From the NCBI GenBank assembly GCA_028679935.1, contig JAJRAL010000015.1, positions 1-7,409 of the forward strand: a stretch of 7,409 bases of DNA. Reading direction: 5' to 3'. Below are positions 6,451 to 7,409 of this stretch, piece after piece. The notes beneath the pieces are model-generated. The model was not told where the DNA came from, searched no databases, and saw only the letters and a program-made list of their open reading frames with translations. How positions within the stretch are numbered: the stretch's first letter is position 1; each line of letters opens with the position of its first letter. Source of the stretch: Methanomassiliicoccales archaeon (lineage in GTDB: Archaea; Thermoplasmatota; Thermoplasmata; Methanomassiliicoccales; UBA472). Made by a program: the position numbers and the translations under genes.

Positions 6451-7409
6451 ATGCCGACCATCCGCCTCGAGAACGTCACCAAGAGGTATGGTAGCTTGGC
6501 GGCCGTCGACGGCATGGGGCTCGAGGTCAAGGACGCCGAGTACCTCTGCCTTCTCGGTCCGACCGGAGCGGGCAAGACGACGACCCTGCGCCTGATCGCC
6601 GGACTGATCAGACCGGACGAAGGCGCAATCTTCTTCGACGGGAAACCGACCGATGCTCTGGAGCCGGAGGACCGAAGGGCGGCCTTGCTTTCCCAGACCT
6701 ACTCGCTTTTCCCTCACATGACCGTCGCGGAGAACATCCTCTTCGGTCCTGACATCAGGAACGTCAGCGAACAGGTGAAAGGACGCACCCTGGCGGAGAT
6801 GCTCGATCTGGTCAGGCTGGCAAACCGTCCGGACGCGGTCCCGAGCGAGCTGAGCGGCGGAATGCAGCAGAGGACCGCGCTCGCCCGCGCCCTCGCCTCC
6901 GGAGCGAACGTCCTGCTACTCGACGAACCTCTCAGGGCCCTGGATGCGAGGCTCAGGATCTCCTTGAGGTACGAGCTCCGCTCCCTCGCCAAATCACTCA
7001 AGATAACTACGGTCCACGTCACCCACGACCAAGACGAAGCGCTGGTGATGGCCGACCGCATCGCCGTCCTCCATCACGGCCGGATCGTCCAGACCGGCAC
7101 GCCGGCCCAGGTGTTCGACGACCCCGTCTCCCCGTTCGTTGCGAACTTCGTCGGCCAATCGAACTTCTTTGTCGGTAAGGTCATGAAGAGCGGGAACTGG
7201 ACTGAGGTCAGGGGCGAGGGGGACAAGGCCGTCAGCGCCAGGGCCTCCCAATTCGCCGAAGGTGCAGAGGTTGTAGTGGGCGTCAAGGTCGGGAACACGG
7301 AGGTCTCGAAGGAAGGCGAGGGGTTCCTTCAGGGCCGGATCGAGAGGATCTTGTTCGAGGGGCGCAACCTGCATCTCGATCTGGACATGGGCAAGCTGGG
7401 ACGCTTCTC
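6451..7409 (+). CDS. ABC transporter ATP-binding protein (3' partial)
   Basis: This is the cytoplasmic motor of the importer whose permease ends immediately before its ATG. The frame stays open to the window edge, giving 319 complete codons. Motifs in order: Walker A GPTGAGKTT (36-44), Q-loop Q82 (LLSQTYSLFPHMTVAEN), signature LSGGMQQR (134-141), Walker B VLLLDEP (154-160, catalytic E159), D-loop LRALD (161-165) and H-loop H192 (HVTHDQDEA). After about 233 (NFVGQSNFF) comes the accessory beta-domain (TOBE/OB type) found in the CUT1/MOI importer class, continuing at least to 319 and cut by the window. All catalytic residues are present. D-loop position 162 is Arg where Ser is common. The accessory domain has GVKVGNTEV around 276-284 where many relatives have a GVRPE-like motif. 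The closest types are Fe3+, thiamine, molybdate/tungstate, sulfate or spermidine importers. No substrate-binding protein is in view. Confidence 0.94.
   Translation, partial: MPTIRLENVTKRYGSLAAVDGMGLEVKDAEYLCLLGPTGAGKTTTLRLIAGLIRPDEGAIFFDGKPTDALEPEDRRAALLSQTYSLFPHMTVAENILFGPDIRNVSEQVKGRTLAEMLDLVRLANRPDAVPSELSGGMQQRTALARALASGANVLLLDEPLRALDARLRISLRYELRSLAKSLKITTVHVTHDQDEALVMADRIAVLHHGRIVQTGTPAQVFDDPVSPFVANFVGQSNFFVGKVMKSGNWTEVRGEGDKAVSARASQFAEGAEVVVGVKVGNTEVSKEGEGFLQGRIERILFEGRNLHLDLDMGKLGRF

Overview
The window looks like a stretch of archaeal chromosome, with every convincing gene on the + strand. The evidence is an archaeal Sm-like (LSm) RNA-binding protein, a euryarchaeal-style smc-scpA-scpB cluster, BRE/TATA-like AT islands about 25-38 nt before genes that follow intergenic gaps, and GGTGAT/GGAGG-type ribosome binding sites. 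The DNA is GC-rich, with frequent GAG, AAG, CTC, GTC and AGG codons and G/C-biased third positions throughout. I lean towards a GC-rich euryarchaeon, perhaps on the Thermoplasmata/Methanomassiliicoccales side, but that placement is an impression and not something the sequence proves.

Layout. (1) Positions 1-3398 hold the end of a chromosome-segregation operon: the C-terminal half of SMC (truncated by the window edge inside the hinge), scpA overlapping it by ATGA, and scpB one base later with a GTG start and a GGTGAT ribosome binding site. Together they encode the complete SMC-kleisin-winged-helix (SMC-ScpAB) complex. (2) Positions 3472-3687 hold a single-gene LSm/Sm-fold protein behind its own TATA-like element. 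(3) Positions 3731-4696 hold a sugar-phosphate nucleotidyltransferase with a short left-handed beta-helix tail, again behind its own short promoter region. (4) Positions 4774-7409 hold an ABC importer operon: a fused, internally duplicated permease, then an abutting ATPase gene that runs off the right edge inside its C-terminal accessory domain. The substrate-binding protein is not in the window and may lie downstream.

How the genes work together. SMC, ScpA and ScpB form one loop-extruding/chromosome-compacting machine and are translationally coupled. The permease and ATPase form one transporter of the Fe3+/thiamine/molybdate/sulfate type; the substrate cannot be decided here. The LSm protein (RNA metabolism) and the nucleotidyltransferase (activated sugar synthesis) appear to be independent units. 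No stretch longer than 80 bases lacks a gene. I saw no tRNA, rRNA, CRISPR array, insertion sequence or phage-like gene, and nothing that convincingly amounts to a new system. The points most worth a second look are the LSm gene away from its usual rpl37e partner, small dyads at two promoters, an unusual ribosome-binding-site/start arrangement for the permease, and some substituted motif positions in the two ABC-type ATPases.
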